Notes under the pieces: generated by a model
Told to the model about the DNA's origin: nothing
Database searches by the model: none
The model's input: only the letters and a program-made list of their open reading frames with translations
Program-made: the position numbers and the translations under genes
Shown: positions 8,347 through 16,395 of the stretch, piece by piece
Numbering within the stretch: position 1 is the stretch's first letter
Layout of the letters: each line of letters begins with the position of its first letter
Assembly: GCA_017881915.1 (NCBI GenBank)
Contig: JADGQK010000020.1
Coordinates: forward strand, 1-38,382
Direction: 5' to 3'
Length of the DNA: 38,382 bases
DNA from: Chloroflexota bacterium
GTDB taxonomy: Bacteria; Chloroflexota; Limnocylindria; Limnocylindrales; CSP1-4

Positions 8347-8370
8347 GCACTAGCCGTAAACGGCTAGTGC
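8347..8370. promoter_or_regulatory. Perfect 10-bp inverted repeat with TAAA loop
   Basis: GCACTAGCCG (8347-8356), TAAA, CGGCTAGTGC (8361-8370) form an exact inverted repeat. It is not followed by a T-run on either strand and lies between divergent genes, 234 bases before the MFS start and 261 before DUF4332. It could be an operator dyad or the hairpin of a small transcript. The sequence alone does not decide between them. Confidence 0.5.
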
Positions 8371-8479
8371 CGGGCGGCCAGCTCGGACCCGAGTCTGATG
8401 GGGGCCCGCGATCCGCGCGCAGGACAATCGGCCGTGGCCGGAACAGCCAATTTGATGTCCTGCGTGCACGCGAGGGCGC

Positions 8480-8550
8480 AACGCGTACGCCGGCGGCCAA
8501 CGCCGGAGAGGCCGCTGCCAACACGGCGGCCAACGCGTACGCCAGCGGCC
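8480..8550. repeat. Degenerate direct repeat, 19-bp units 18/19 identical
   Basis: AACGCGTACGCCGGCGGCC (8480-8498) recurs as AACGCGTACGCCAGCGGCC (8532-8550). An overlapping GGCGGCCAACGC unit occurs at 8492-8503 and 8525-8536. The core GCGTACGC is itself palindromic. The units are not evenly spaced like CRISPR repeats. They may be a local duplication or a pair of binding sites. Confidence 0.5.
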
Positions 8551-8631
8551 CACACGGGGGTCGAGCCGGGCCCGCGCCGAATCGGCGATACTCGCCCGAG
8601 ACCATTCGACTCCGGGAGGATAACCGCCGCC

Positions 8632-9021
8632 GTGCCGCCGATCGACGAGCTGACCCGTATCGAGCCCGTGTACCTCGAGCGTCTCGAGAAGCAGGGCGTG
8701 TTCACCACGGGGATCCTGCTCGAGGTGTCCGAGACGGCGACCCGCCGGCAGACCCTGGCGGACCACCTCGGGGCGACGATCAACGACGTCGCAACCTGGC
8801 GCGACGAGGCACTCATGCTGAACCTGGCGAGCTTTGGGCCGGATGAGCATCGACTCCTGATCCAGGCCGGCGTCCGTGGCCTCAAGGGGATCGTCGCGCT
8901 CGACCTCGACGCGTTCAAGGCGCGCCTCGTTCGCCCCGCGCTGCAGCTCCGGATGGAGCCGATCGACGACCTTCGGGCCGAAGGCTGGTGGGACCAGGCC
9001 CGCACGCTCGAGGACGAGTAG
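8632..9021 (+). CDS. DUF4332 helix-hairpin-helix protein
   Basis: A 129-residue soluble protein starting at GTG 8632, with GGGAGGA at 8614-8620 upstream. Earlier in-frame codons translate to Arg/Pro-rich sequence and are rejected. The body (IDELTRIEPVYLERLEKQGVFTT, HLGATINDVATWRDEALM, LIQAGVRGLKGIVALD) shows tandem helix-hairpin-helix-like units typical of DUF4332. This family is often found alone or at the end of other proteins and is thought to bind nucleic acid or partners; no defined activity is known. It has its own upstream region, and the next gene begins 83 bases later with its own promoter-like hexamer. Confidence 0.7.
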   Translation: MPPIDELTRIEPVYLERLEKQGVFTTGILLEVSETATRRQTLADHLGATINDVATWRDEALMLNLASFGPDEHRLLIQAGVRGLKGIVALDLDAFKARLVRPALQLRMEPIDDLRAEGWWDQARTLEDE

Positions 9022-9092
9022 GCGTTCCGGCCCAATCCACCCCGCCGGTCCAGGTGGTCGGGTGGCGGTCGGGACCGGACCCTTCGAGCGGC

Positions 9093-9098
9093 TAGGAT
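9093..9098 (+). promoter_or_regulatory. -10-like hexamer TAGGAT for the DUF1461-moeA operon
   Basis: TAGGAT is followed by six bases and then GTG 9105, with no ribosome site between. This predicts a leaderless mRNA heading the moco-ETF gene run. The same hexamer and spacing precede the gene at 23590. Confidence 0.55.
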
Positions 9099-9104
9099 GA
9101 CTGC

Positions 9105-9767
9105 GTGAACCCCGGACCTGGCCGGACGATCCTCGGGCTCCTCGTCGGCCTGTCGACGATGATCACGATCGTCGCGCTGGCAGTCCTGGTCTTCCTCAAC
9201 CCGGTCTGGGTGTCCTTCGAGCAGGATCGAAGCGGGGCGGCCACGCTCACGGGCTTCGACTCCGCGACGGTCCACGCGGTGACGAACTCGATCCTCCACG
9301 ACCTCGTGTTCGGGCCGCCGGACTTCGCGGTAACGGTCGGCAAGGTAGCGGTCCTCGGCGCACGCGAGCGGGCCCACATGGTCGATGTCCGGAGCGTCTT
9401 CTTTGCCTTTGGGGCGCTGGCCTTGCTCGCCCTTTTGATCCTGGGCAACCTGGCGATCTATGCCCGCCGTCGGGCCTGGTTTCGGCGGGCGGTACGCCGG
9501 GCGGCCATTGTCCTGGCGATCCTGGTCGTGGTCCTCGGGGCGCTGGCGGCGATTGCCTTCGACGCCGTCTTCGAGACGTTCCACGAGCTGTTCTTCCCGG
9601 CGGGTTCGTTCGACTTCGCGGCGAATTCCAAGCTGATCCAGCTGTTTCCCGACCAGTTCTGGTTCGAGACGTCGCTCCTGCTGGCGGTCGTGATCCTGGG
9701 CCTGTCTGGCCTGATCGCGGTCCTGGCGTCCGGCGTCCGCGACGAACCGAGCTTGAACCCGGCATGA
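9105..9767 (+). CDS. DUF1461 (TIGR01906-type) integral membrane protein
   Basis: A 220-residue membrane protein with hydrophobic segments near residues 8-28, 105-125, 133-155 and 190-212. The strongest family sign is FHELFFPAGSFDF followed by IQLFPDQFW, the hallmark block of DUF1461 proteins. A soluble loop between helices 1 and 2 carries HAVTNSILHDLVFGPPDF. Start GTG 9105 sits six bases after a TAGGAT hexamer. Its stop overlaps the moeA ATG by four bases (ATGA), so it is the first gene of a coupled unit. The family has no established role. Confidence 0.82.
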   Translation: MNPGPGRTILGLLVGLSTMITIVALAVLVFLNPVWVSFEQDRSGAATLTGFDSATVHAVTNSILHDLVFGPPDFAVTVGKVAVLGARERAHMVDVRSVFFAFGALALLALLILGNLAIYARRRAWFRRAVRRAAIVLAILVVVLGALAAIAFDAVFETFHELFFPAGSFDFAANSKLIQLFPDQFWFETSLLLAVVILGLSGLIAVLASGVRDEPSLNPA

Positions 9768-11119
9768 CCGACGTCACGATCCAGCCGGACGCCCCACTCC
9801 TGTCTGTCGAAGCGGCCCGGGAGCAGATCCTGGCCGCGATCGCCGGGCCCCTTGCCTCCGAGGAGGTCTCGGTCTCGCTGGCGCTCGGGCGCATCGCAGC
9901 CATCGCCGTCCGGGCAACGACGGACCTGCCGCCGTGGGACAACAGCGCGATGGATGGCTATGCCGTCCGGGCCGCCGACGTGGCCACCGCCACGGAGCTC
10001 CGGCCGGTCGTCCTGCGGGTCGTCGGCGAGGCCGCGGCGGGCGGCTCGATCGGGTTCCTGACTCAGCGCGGGACCGCGATCCGGATCGCCACCGGGGCGC
10101 CCCTGCCCGCCGGCGCGGATGCCGTGGTCCAGGTCGAGCTCAGCACGCCGTTGGCCGACGACGGCAGCCCTGCCGGCCGGCGCGGCCGACAGGCCATCGG
10201 CCCGGCCCCGGCCTCCGTCGTCATTCACGCCGGGGTCCCAGCCGGGGCTTCGATCCGGCGGCAGGGCAGCGACCTGACCGCGGGGAGCGTGGTCCTGGCC
10301 GCCGGCGACACGATCGGGCCGGCCACGGTCGGCCTGGTGGCGGGCGCCGGAGTCGGCACGGTCACCGTTCATCGACGGCCTTGCGTCGCGGTCCTGGCGA
10401 CGGGCGACGAAGTGCGGGCCGCTGGGAGCGCCCTTGGGCCAAGCGGGATTCCTGATGCGAACGGGCCCGGATTGCGCGCCCTGGCGGCGGCGACCGGGGC
10501 GCAGGTCATCGACCTTGGAATCGCCGGGGATCGGTTGGACGACGTGGTCGCCCGTTTGCGCCGGGGCGTAGCGGAGGCCGACGTGGTGATCGTCAGCGGG
10601 GGCGTGTCGGTGGGTCCGTACGATGTCGTCCGGACCGCCTTCGAGGCCGTCGGGACGGTTGACCTGTGGCGGGTCGCGATCCAGCCCGGCAAGCCGTTCG
10701 CCTTCGGCACTGCCCGGCGTAGCGACGGGTCGCCGATCCTGCTCTTCGGCCTGCCCGGCAATCCGGTCTCGAGCTACGTGACCTTCGAGATCTTCGTACG
10801 CCCGGCGCTGCGCCGGCTGGCCGGCCACGCGGCCCTGCTCAGGCCCTCCGAGCCGGGCGTCCTGCTCGATCGAGCGTCGAAGAGTCCCGGTCGGCGTGCC
10901 TACCTGCGGGTCGTCGTGGACCGAACGCCGAGCGGGGCCCCGGCGCGCGATGGCGCGGGCCGCCTGCTCGTCCGCCTGGCCGGGGCCCGGTCGAACGCGG
11001 GGCAGGGGAGCCACGTCCTGAGTACGCTGGCATCGGCCGATGCCCTCGCCGCCGTGCCTGAGGCGCTCGACGACGTTCCGATCGGAACCATCGTCGAGGT
11101 TTCCTGGCTCGATCGCTGA
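9764..11119 (+). CDS. moeA: Molybdopterin molybdenumtransferase MoeA
   Basis: A 451-residue protein that inserts molybdate into adenylylated molybdopterin, the last step of Mo-cofactor synthesis. Visible motifs: DNSAMDGYAVR (59-69) in the N-terminal region, IATGAPLPAGADAVVQ (108-123), then the MogA-like domain with TGDE (213-216), IPDANGPGL, and SGGVSVGPYD (278-287). LFGLPGNPVSSYVTF follows, and a C-terminal beta domain (about 375-451) completes it. The length is somewhat above the usual 400-420. The ATGA overlap with DUF1461 and the close moaC and mogA genes support a cofactor operon. Confidence 0.95.
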   Translation: MTDVTIQPDAPLLSVEAAREQILAAIAGPLASEEVSVSLALGRIAAIAVRATTDLPPWDNSAMDGYAVRAADVATATELRPVVLRVVGEAAAGGSIGFLTQRGTAIRIATGAPLPAGADAVVQVELSTPLADDGSPAGRRGRQAIGPAPASVVIHAGVPAGASIRRQGSDLTAGSVVLAAGDTIGPATVGLVAGAGVGTVTVHRRPCVAVLATGDEVRAAGSALGPSGIPDANGPGLRALAAATGAQVIDLGIAGDRLDDVVARLRRGVAEADVVIVSGGVSVGPYDVVRTAFEAVGTVDLWRVAIQPGKPFAFGTARRSDGSPILLFGLPGNPVSSYVTFEIFVRPALRRLAGHAALLRPSEPGVLLDRASKSPGRRAYLRVVVDRTPSGAPARDGAGRLLVRLAGARSNAGQGSHVLSTLASADALAAVPEALDDVPIGTIVEVSWLDR

Positions 11120-11147
11120 TCACCCAAACCGCACTCGGAGAGCCGCC

Positions 11148-11738
11148 ATGGACCGCAAACCGCCACTCCGAACCGAGCGGCGCCGCCTGACCCACGTCGA
11201 CCGGACCGGCCGACCCCGGATGGTCGATGTCAGCGCCAAGCCGGCGACGGCTCGGCGCGCCGTGGCCGAGGCCGTCGTTGGGCTGAGCCAGGAGACACTC
11301 AGCCTGGTGATCGACGGCCGCAACGCGAAAGGCGATGTCCTGACTGTGTCCGAGCTGGCCGGCGTGATGGGCGCCAAGCGGACCGCCGACCTGATCCCCC
11401 TGTGTCATCCATTGGCCCTGACGGACCTGCTTGTCCAGGTCGTCCCGGACCGGGCCGCCGGCGTCCTCCGGATCCGGGCCGAAGCGGCGACGATCGGGCC
11501 GACCGGGGTCGAGATGGAGGCTCTCACCGGAGCCGCCGTGGCGGCCCTCACCGTCTACGATATGGTCAAGGGTGTCGAACGGGGCGTCGAGATCCGGTCG
11601 ATCCGGCTCCTGTCGAAGACGGGTGGCAAGAGCGGCGACTGGGTGCGCGGGGGTGGCGACGAGCGGCCGGCAGCTGCGCCCGGACATCGCCCCGGCGACC
11701 GCTCGGCCGGCCGGATCAAGAGGAAGGATGGCGCGTGA
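11148..11738 (+). CDS. moaC: Cyclic pyranopterin monophosphate synthase MoaC, with extended ends
   Basis: A 196-residue protein that converts the MoaA product to cyclic pyranopterin monophosphate, with MoaA itself not in the window. The core is clear: LTHVD..GRPRMVDVSAK (14-31), KRTADLIPLCHPLAL (78-92), GVEMEALTGAAVAALTVYDMVKGV with the catalytic Asp and Lys, and LSKTGGKSGDW. Start ATG 11148 follows CGGAGAG. The protein carries about 12 extra basic residues before the core and a Gly/Arg-rich tail of about 30 residues (GGGDERPAAAP...RIKRKDGA) beyond the usual end. Its stop overlaps the mogA GTG. Confidence 0.94.
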   Translation: MDRKPPLRTERRRLTHVDRTGRPRMVDVSAKPATARRAVAEAVVGLSQETLSLVIDGRNAKGDVLTVSELAGVMGAKRTADLIPLCHPLALTDLLVQVVPDRAAGVLRIRAEAATIGPTGVEMEALTGAAVAALTVYDMVKGVERGVEIRSIRLLSKTGGKSGDWVRGGGDERPAAAPGHRPGDRSAGRIKRKDGA

Positions 11739-12229
11739 CCGACCGCTCGGCTCTGGTCCTGACCGCGAGCGACCGGAGCGCCGCCGGGACGCGCGAGGAT
11801 GCATCCGGGCAGGTGGTCGCCGAGCGCCTGGCCAGGCTCGATTTCGCGATCGAGCGGAAGGTGGTTGCCGACGAGCAGTGGCTGATCGAGGAAGCGCTGG
11901 TCGAGGGTGCCGGCCGCCATCAGCTGATCGTGACGACCGGCGGTACCGGCCTCACCCCGCGTGACGTCACCCCGCAGGCAACTGCTGCCGTGATCGACTA
12001 CGAGGTTCCCGGCCTCGCCGAGGCGATGCGTGCCGACGGCCGCCGGTCGACCCCGCTGGCCAGCCTGTCGCGGGCCGTCGTGGGTGTCCGGGGACGGACC
12101 CTGATCGTGAACCTGCCGGGCAGCCCGCGCGGCGCGGCCGAGAGCCTGGAGGCGATCGTGGCCGTCCTGCCCCATGCCCTGGATACGCTGGCCGGTCCGT
12201 TCGAGCACGCCGAGGAGCCGGGCCGGTGA
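11735..12229 (+). CDS. mogA: Molybdopterin adenylyltransferase MogA/MoaB-type
   Basis: A 164-residue single-domain MoCF protein that adenylylates molybdopterin before MoeA acts. Motifs: LVLTASDRSAAGTREDASG at the N terminus, VTTGGTGLTPRDVTPQAT (66-83), and VNLPGSPRGAAESL near the C terminus. MogA and MoaB cannot be separated safely by eye; I use mogA because MoeA is present and the protein is the adenylyltransferase-type fold. The start is GTG 11735 in a GTGA overlap with moaC, and its own stop overlaps the next GTG at 12226, so moaC, mogA and the Fe-S protein are translationally coupled. Confidence 0.88.
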   Translation: MTDRSALVLTASDRSAAGTREDASGQVVAERLARLDFAIERKVVADEQWLIEEALVEGAGRHQLIVTTGGTGLTPRDVTPQATAAVIDYEVPGLAEAMRADGRRSTPLASLSRAVVGVRGRTLIVNLPGSPRGAAESLEAIVAVLPHALDTLAGPFEHAEEPGR

Positions 12230-14361
12230 ACGGTTTCGAGGGTCTGTTCGGGCACGTTCCGGGCTACCTCCTGGTGTTCCCGCTGTTCTGGGGTTCGGTC
12301 CTCTTCTTCGGCCTCGCGATCGCCCGCCACCTGCGCATCTTCGCGGCCGTTCGGGCCAGCGGTCCAAGTCCGCTGGCCGAGTTCCCGCGGCGCGTGGGCG
12401 GGATCGTCCGCTACACGCTGCTCCAGACGAAGATGTTCAAGGACCCGCGAGCCGGGCTGATGCACTTCACGATCTTCTGGGGCTTCGTCCTGCTGACCGT
12501 GGGCACCGCCAACATCGTGACCGGCGGCGTCATCCAGGCGATCCTCTCGGTCCCCGCGAGCGGCGTCCTATGGACGGCCATCTCGGCGATGCAGAACGTG
12601 GTCGCCATCCTCGTCCTGCTGGCGGTGGGCTATGCCCTCGTCCGTCGGCTGATCACCCGCCCGCGCCGCCTGGCCTACACCCGCGGCGCGCTGATCATCC
12701 TCGGCCTGATCGGTGGGGTCGTGGCGACCGAGCTGCTGGCCCAGGCCTTCGAGGCGGCTCGCTTTGGCTCGATCCCGGGCGCCTTCCTGGCTGACGCCCT
12801 GGCCGTTCCGCTGGGTGCCCTCGCCCCTGCCGTCCTGCTCGGCGTCTTCAGCGCCCTGTGGTGGGCCCACATCGCGATCGTCGCTGCGTTCCTGGGTTAC
12901 CTGCCGTCGAGCAAGCATCTCCACATGGCGACGGCGTTCTTCAACGTCTACTTCCGCAAGCTGGCGCCGCGGGGCGAGCTCCCGGCGATGGACCTGGAGG
13001 CGGCCGACGCGTCGTTCGGATTGCGGACGCTGCAGGACCTCGGCTGGAAGGACCTGCTCGACGGGTTCACCTGCACCGAATGCGGGCGCTGCACGGACGC
13101 CTGCCCGGCGAACCTGACGGGCAAGCCGCTCAATCCGCGCGAGATGATCATGGGCCTGCGCCACCTGGCGGTCGACGCCGAACGCGGGCTGGACCTCATC
13201 CCGAATTCGCCGCTCATCCGCGCGCAGGCCGGCTACGACGACGCGACGCCCAATCCGGGCCTGCTCGCCAGCGCGATCGTCGACCAGGCGATTCCGTATG
13301 ACGCCGTGTGGGACTGCGTGACCTGCGGCGCATGCGTGGAAGCCTGTCCGGTCCTGATCGAGCACGTCGACAAGATCGTCGGCTTCCGGCGCAACCTGGT
13401 CCTCGAGGATTCACGCTTCCCGGCCGAGCTGACCGGCGCCTTCCGGAACATGGAGACGGCCGGCAACCCGTGGGGTCAGGCGCGCTCGACCCGCACCGAC
13501 TGGACCACGGGCCTCGACTTCGAGGTTCCCACCGTCGCCGACCTGGCCGCCGCTGGCCAACTCGACGAGATCGAGGTCCTGTACTGGGTCGGCTGTGCGG
13601 CGGCCTTCGACGAGCGCAACCGGAAGGTTGCCCGCGCCTTCGCCCGCTGCCTTGACGCCGCCGGGGTCCGCTTCGCGATCCTGGGCCAGGAGGAGTCGTG
13701 CACGGGTGACCCGGCCCGCCGGATGGGCAACGAGTACGTCTACCAGGTCCTGGCCGGGGGCAACATCGAGACGCTCAACCGCTACGGCATGGCCGAGCGG
13801 ACGATCGTGACCGCCTGCCCCCATTGCTTCAATACGATTGCCAACGAGTACGGCCAGCTTGGGGGACGGTTCGAGATCGTCCACCACAGCGTCTACCTGC
13901 AGGGGCTGCTGAGCTCGGGCCGGCTGCGGACCGCCGAGGCGGGTGAGGGGACCCGGCCCGGCCGTGCGATCACCTTCCACGACAGCTGCTACATGGCTCG
14001 CTACAACAACGTGATCGCGGCGCCGCGCGACGTGCTCGGCTCAGTGGCCGGGGTGGAGTTGCGCGAGATGGAGCGCAGCGGCAAGAACTCGTTCTGCTGC
14101 GGAGCGGGTGGCGGGCGGATGTGGATGGAAGAGACGCGGGGCACCCGGATCAACGTCGAGCGGACCCGCCAGGCACTGGCGACCGGCGCCGAGATCGTCG
14201 CGACGAACTGCCCGTTCTGCATGACCATGATGAAGGACGGCCTGGCCGAGGCCGCCTCGAATGCCGGTGGCAGCGTCAGCGCCGCCGATATCGCCGAGCT
14301 CCTCGCCGACAGCCTCGATCCGGCAGTCGCGACGGGCCGCCACCTGCCGGTGCTCCAGTAG
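12226..14361 (+). CDS. EMO/FadF-type membrane Fe-S ETF:quinone oxidoreductase
   Basis: A 711-residue fusion. The N-terminal membrane part (helices near 13-31, 81-103, 117-138, 154-172, 195-223) resembles the NarI/HdrE-like haem-b domain. Then come two [4Fe-4S] ferredoxin motifs, CTECGRCTDACP (Cys283, 286, 289, 293) and CVTCGACVEACP (Cys364, 367, 370, 374). Two CCG-type (DUF224) domains follow: the first with EESCTGDPARR and CPHCF, the second with HDSCYMARYNN, FCCGAGGGRMWME and CPFC. This layout matches B. subtilis FadF and the ETF:methylmenaquinone oxidoreductase (EMO) described in Geobacter, which pass electrons from acyl-CoA dehydrogenases via ETF to membrane quinone. The acyl-CoA dehydrogenase and etfBA directly downstream fit this well. 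Start GTG 12226 overlaps the mogA stop. Confidence 0.88.
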   Translation: MNGFEGLFGHVPGYLLVFPLFWGSVLFFGLAIARHLRIFAAVRASGPSPLAEFPRRVGGIVRYTLLQTKMFKDPRAGLMHFTIFWGFVLLTVGTANIVTGGVIQAILSVPASGVLWTAISAMQNVVAILVLLAVGYALVRRLITRPRRLAYTRGALIILGLIGGVVATELLAQAFEAARFGSIPGAFLADALAVPLGALAPAVLLGVFSALWWAHIAIVAAFLGYLPSSKHLHMATAFFNVYFRKLAPRGELPAMDLEAADASFGLRTLQDLGWKDLLDGFTCTECGRCTDACPANLTGKPLNPREMIMGLRHLAVDAERGLDLIPNSPLIRAQAGYDDATPNPGLLASAIVDQAIPYDAVWDCVTCGACVEACPVLIEHVDKIVGFRRNLVLEDSRFPAELTGAFRNMETAGNPWGQARSTRTDWTTGLDFEVPTVADLAAAGQLDEIEVLYWVGCAAAFDERNRKVARAFARCLDAAGVRFAILGQEESCTGDPARRMGNEYVYQVLAGGNIETLNRYGMAERTIVTACPHCFNTIANEYGQLGGRFEIVHHSVYLQGLLSSGRLRTAEAGEGTRPGRAITFHDSCYMARYNNVIAAPRDVLGSVAGVELREMERSGKNSFCCGAGGGRMWMEETRGTRINVERTRQALATGAEIVATNCPFCMTMMKDGLAEAASNAGGSVSAADIAELLADSLDPAVATGRHLPVLQ

Positions 14362-14381
14362 GCACCGAGGAAGGGTCCCCC

Positions 14382-15542
14382 ATGTCCGAGCTTCGGCCCT
14401 ATCGCCTGTCCGACGAACAGATCGCGTTGCGTGACGCCGTCCGAACTGTGGCCCGCGAACGGATCGCACCGCGGGCGGCCGAGGTGGACCAGCTGGCCGA
14501 GTTTCCCTGGGACAACAAGGAGCTGCTGGCGAGCCAGGACATCCTGGCCCTGCCGTTTCCCGAGCGCTACGGCGGTCTGGGAGCCGACCTGCTGACTGTC
14601 TGCCTGGCGATCGAGGCCCTGTCGGCCGCGTGCGCCACGACCGGCCTGATCCTTGCCGTCCACGAGCTCGCCTCGCTGCCGATCGTCAGCAAGGGCAGCG
14701 ACGAGCAGTGCCAGCGCTGGCTGCCCGACCTGGCCGCCGGCCGGACGCTCATCTCGTTTGCGATCACGGAGTCGGGCGCCGGCAGCGATGCCGGCTCGAT
14801 CGCGATGCGGGCGACCCGTGACGGCGACGACTACGTCCTGGACGGCGCGAAGCGGTTCATTACCCAGGGCAGCGTGGCCGACCTGGTCGTCGTCTTCGCG
14901 GTCAGCGATCCCGGTGCGAAGCGGCACCGAAACCTGTCCTGTTTCGTCGTCGAGACGAACCGGCCCGGGTTTTCGGTGGGCCGCCTCGAGCACAAGATGG
15001 GGATCCGGGGGTCGCCCACGGCCGAGCTCCTGTTCGATGCCGTGCGCGTCCCGGCGGCCAACCGGATCGGGGCCGAGGGCGAGGGCTTTGCGATCGCGAT
15101 GAGCACGTTCGAGCGCTCCCGGCCCGGGATCGCCGCACAGGCCGTCGGGATCGCCCAGGGCGCCCTGGAGTTTGCCGCGCACTACGCCACGGAGCGAATC
15201 CAGTTCGGCAAGCCGATCGCCGAGCTGCAGATGGTCCAGGCCCTGCTCGCGGACATGGACGCCTCGACCGAGGCGGCCCGCCAGCTCCTCTACGCCGCCT
15301 GTGCTGCGATCGAGGCGGGTGACGGCGACGCCGCCCGGTGGGCCGCCGTGTGTAAACTCGTCGCCGGTGACACGGCGATGCGGGTCACCACCGACGCCGT
15401 CCAGGTTCTGGGCGGCTATGGCTACCTCGGCGAGTTTCCCGTCGAGCGGATGATGCGCGACGCGAAGATCACCCAGCTCTACGAGGGGACCCAGCAGATC
15501 CAGCGGCTCGTCGTCGCGCGGTCGCTGCTCGCCCGATCCTGA
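14382..15542 (+). CDS. Acyl-CoA dehydrogenase
   Basis: A 386-residue, full-length FAD enzyme that oxidises an acyl-CoA to the enoyl-CoA and hands electrons to ETF. Seen: LPFPERYGGLGADLL in the helical N domain, the substrate/FAD signature FAITESGAGSDAGS, LDGAKRFITQG, HKMGIRGSPTAEL in the beta domain, then RIQFGKPIAELQMVQ, VLGGYGYLGEFPVERMMRDAK and LYEGTQQIQR with catalytic Glu368. The position of this Glu is as in short/medium-chain and butyryl-CoA-type enzymes rather than isovaleryl type. A GAGGAAGGG ribosome site precedes ATG 14382, 20 bases after the EMO-like gene. Chain-length preference is not determinable here. Confidence 0.94.
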   Translation: MSELRPYRLSDEQIALRDAVRTVARERIAPRAAEVDQLAEFPWDNKELLASQDILALPFPERYGGLGADLLTVCLAIEALSAACATTGLILAVHELASLPIVSKGSDEQCQRWLPDLAAGRTLISFAITESGAGSDAGSIAMRATRDGDDYVLDGAKRFITQGSVADLVVVFAVSDPGAKRHRNLSCFVVETNRPGFSVGRLEHKMGIRGSPTAELLFDAVRVPAANRIGAEGEGFAIAMSTFERSRPGIAAQAVGIAQGALEFAAHYATERIQFGKPIAELQMVQALLADMDASTEAARQLLYAACAAIEAGDGDAARWAAVCKLVAGDTAMRVTTDAVQVLGGYGYLGEFPVERMMRDAKITQLYEGTQQIQRLVVARSLLARS

Positions 15543-15599
15543 GCGCCGGGATCGGATCGGAGCCGGCACCCGGGCAACGTAGCCCTCAACGGAGAAATC

Positions 15600-16382
15600 G
15601 TGCGGATCGTCGTCCTCGTCAAACCCGTGCCGGATACGACCGGCCAGGAGCGGCTCGGTCCCGACCTGCGGGTCGACCGGGCGAACGTGCCGGCGGTCGT
15701 CAACGCCAACGACGAGTACGCCCTCGAGGCGGCCCTCAAGCTCGTCGAGGCGGCCGGTGAGGGCGACGTGACCCTCCTGGCGATGGCCCCGGCGGCGGCC
15801 CCCGAGACGCTCCGCAAGGCCCTCGCAATGGGCGCCCAGCGGGGCGTGCTGATCTGCGATCCGAGCCTGGCCGGCTCGGACACGCTGTCGACCGTCCGGG
15901 TGCTCGCCGCGGGCCTCCGCCGGCTCGAGTACGACCTGGTCCTGGCCGGCGCCGATACCTCGGATGGCGGCGCCGGGGTCGTCGCCGCCGGCGTCGCCGC
16001 GAGCGTCGGGCTGCCCTACCTCTCCTACGCGGCCCGGATCGAGCCGGGTGGCGGCCGGGTCGTCGTCCACCGCCTGAGCCCAGTTGGCTATGACGTGATC
16101 GAGGCGGCCCTGCCGGCCCTCGTCGTGGCGACCCAGGCGCTCGGCGAGCCTCGTTACCCGTCGCTCAGGGGGATCATGGCCGCCCGGTCCAAGGAGATCA
16201 GCACGTGGTCGCTGGCCGACCTCGACCTGGGCGACGCGCCGGTCGGCGGGGCAGTCGCCACCACCCAGGTCGTCACGGCGCGACCAGCGGCCAGCCGCGG
16301 CGCAACCCGGGTGATCCGGGAGCCGGCGGCCGCCGCGGCCACCCAGGTCGTCGAGTTCCTCGCCGAGCGGCGGCTGATCTGA
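15600..16382 (+). CDS. etfB: Electron transfer flavoprotein beta subunit
   Basis: A 260-residue protein beginning [13 protein letters not shown], followed by [15 protein letters not shown], the ETF-beta signature, and [17 protein letters not shown] in the AMP/FAD-side fold. [12 protein letters not shown] (about 189-200) is the recognition loop that contacts acyl-CoA dehydrogenase partners. It is of the classical (non-bifurcating-looking) type by overall pattern, although I cannot prove this. Start GTG 15600 follows CGGAGAAATC. It lies between the acyl-CoA dehydrogenase and etfA, the standard arrangement. Confidence 0.94.
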   Translation: MRIVVLVKPVPDTTGQERLGPDLRVDRANVPAVVNANDEYALEAALKLVEAAGEGDVTLLAMAPAAAPETLRKALAMGAQRGVLICDPSLAGSDTLSTVRVLAAGLRRLEYDLVLAGADTSDGGAGVVAAGVAASVGLPYLSYAARIEPGGGRVVVHRLSPVGYDVIEAALPALVVATQALGEPRYPSLRGIMAARSKEISTWSLADLDLGDAPVGGAVATTQVVTARPAASRGATRVIREPAAAAATQVVEFLAERRLI

Positions 16383-16395
16383 TGAGGCGCAGCTG

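Larger units (their letters stand above)
8113..8631 (+). other. 519-base divergent intergenic region without a convincing gene
   Basis: This region separates the minus-strand MFS gene from the DUF4332 gene. It holds the MFS promoter hexamer (8118-8123), a perfect 24-base hairpin or palindrome (8347-8370) and a degenerate direct repeat (8480-8550). Open frames across it are Arg/Pro/Ala-rich and lack a family-like sequence. Confidence 0.5.

Noticed and set aside
8480-8550. Repeats as a CRISPR array
   Set aside because: Only two full units, unequal overlapping copies and no spacers of uniform length; no cas genes in the window.
7172-8605. Minus-strand frame starting with a signal-peptide-like stretch (ALAYALAAVLAAASPALA)
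   Set aside because: Most of it overlaps the MFS gene in another frame; the Ala-rich start comes from the 8480-8550 repeat and no family-like domain follows.
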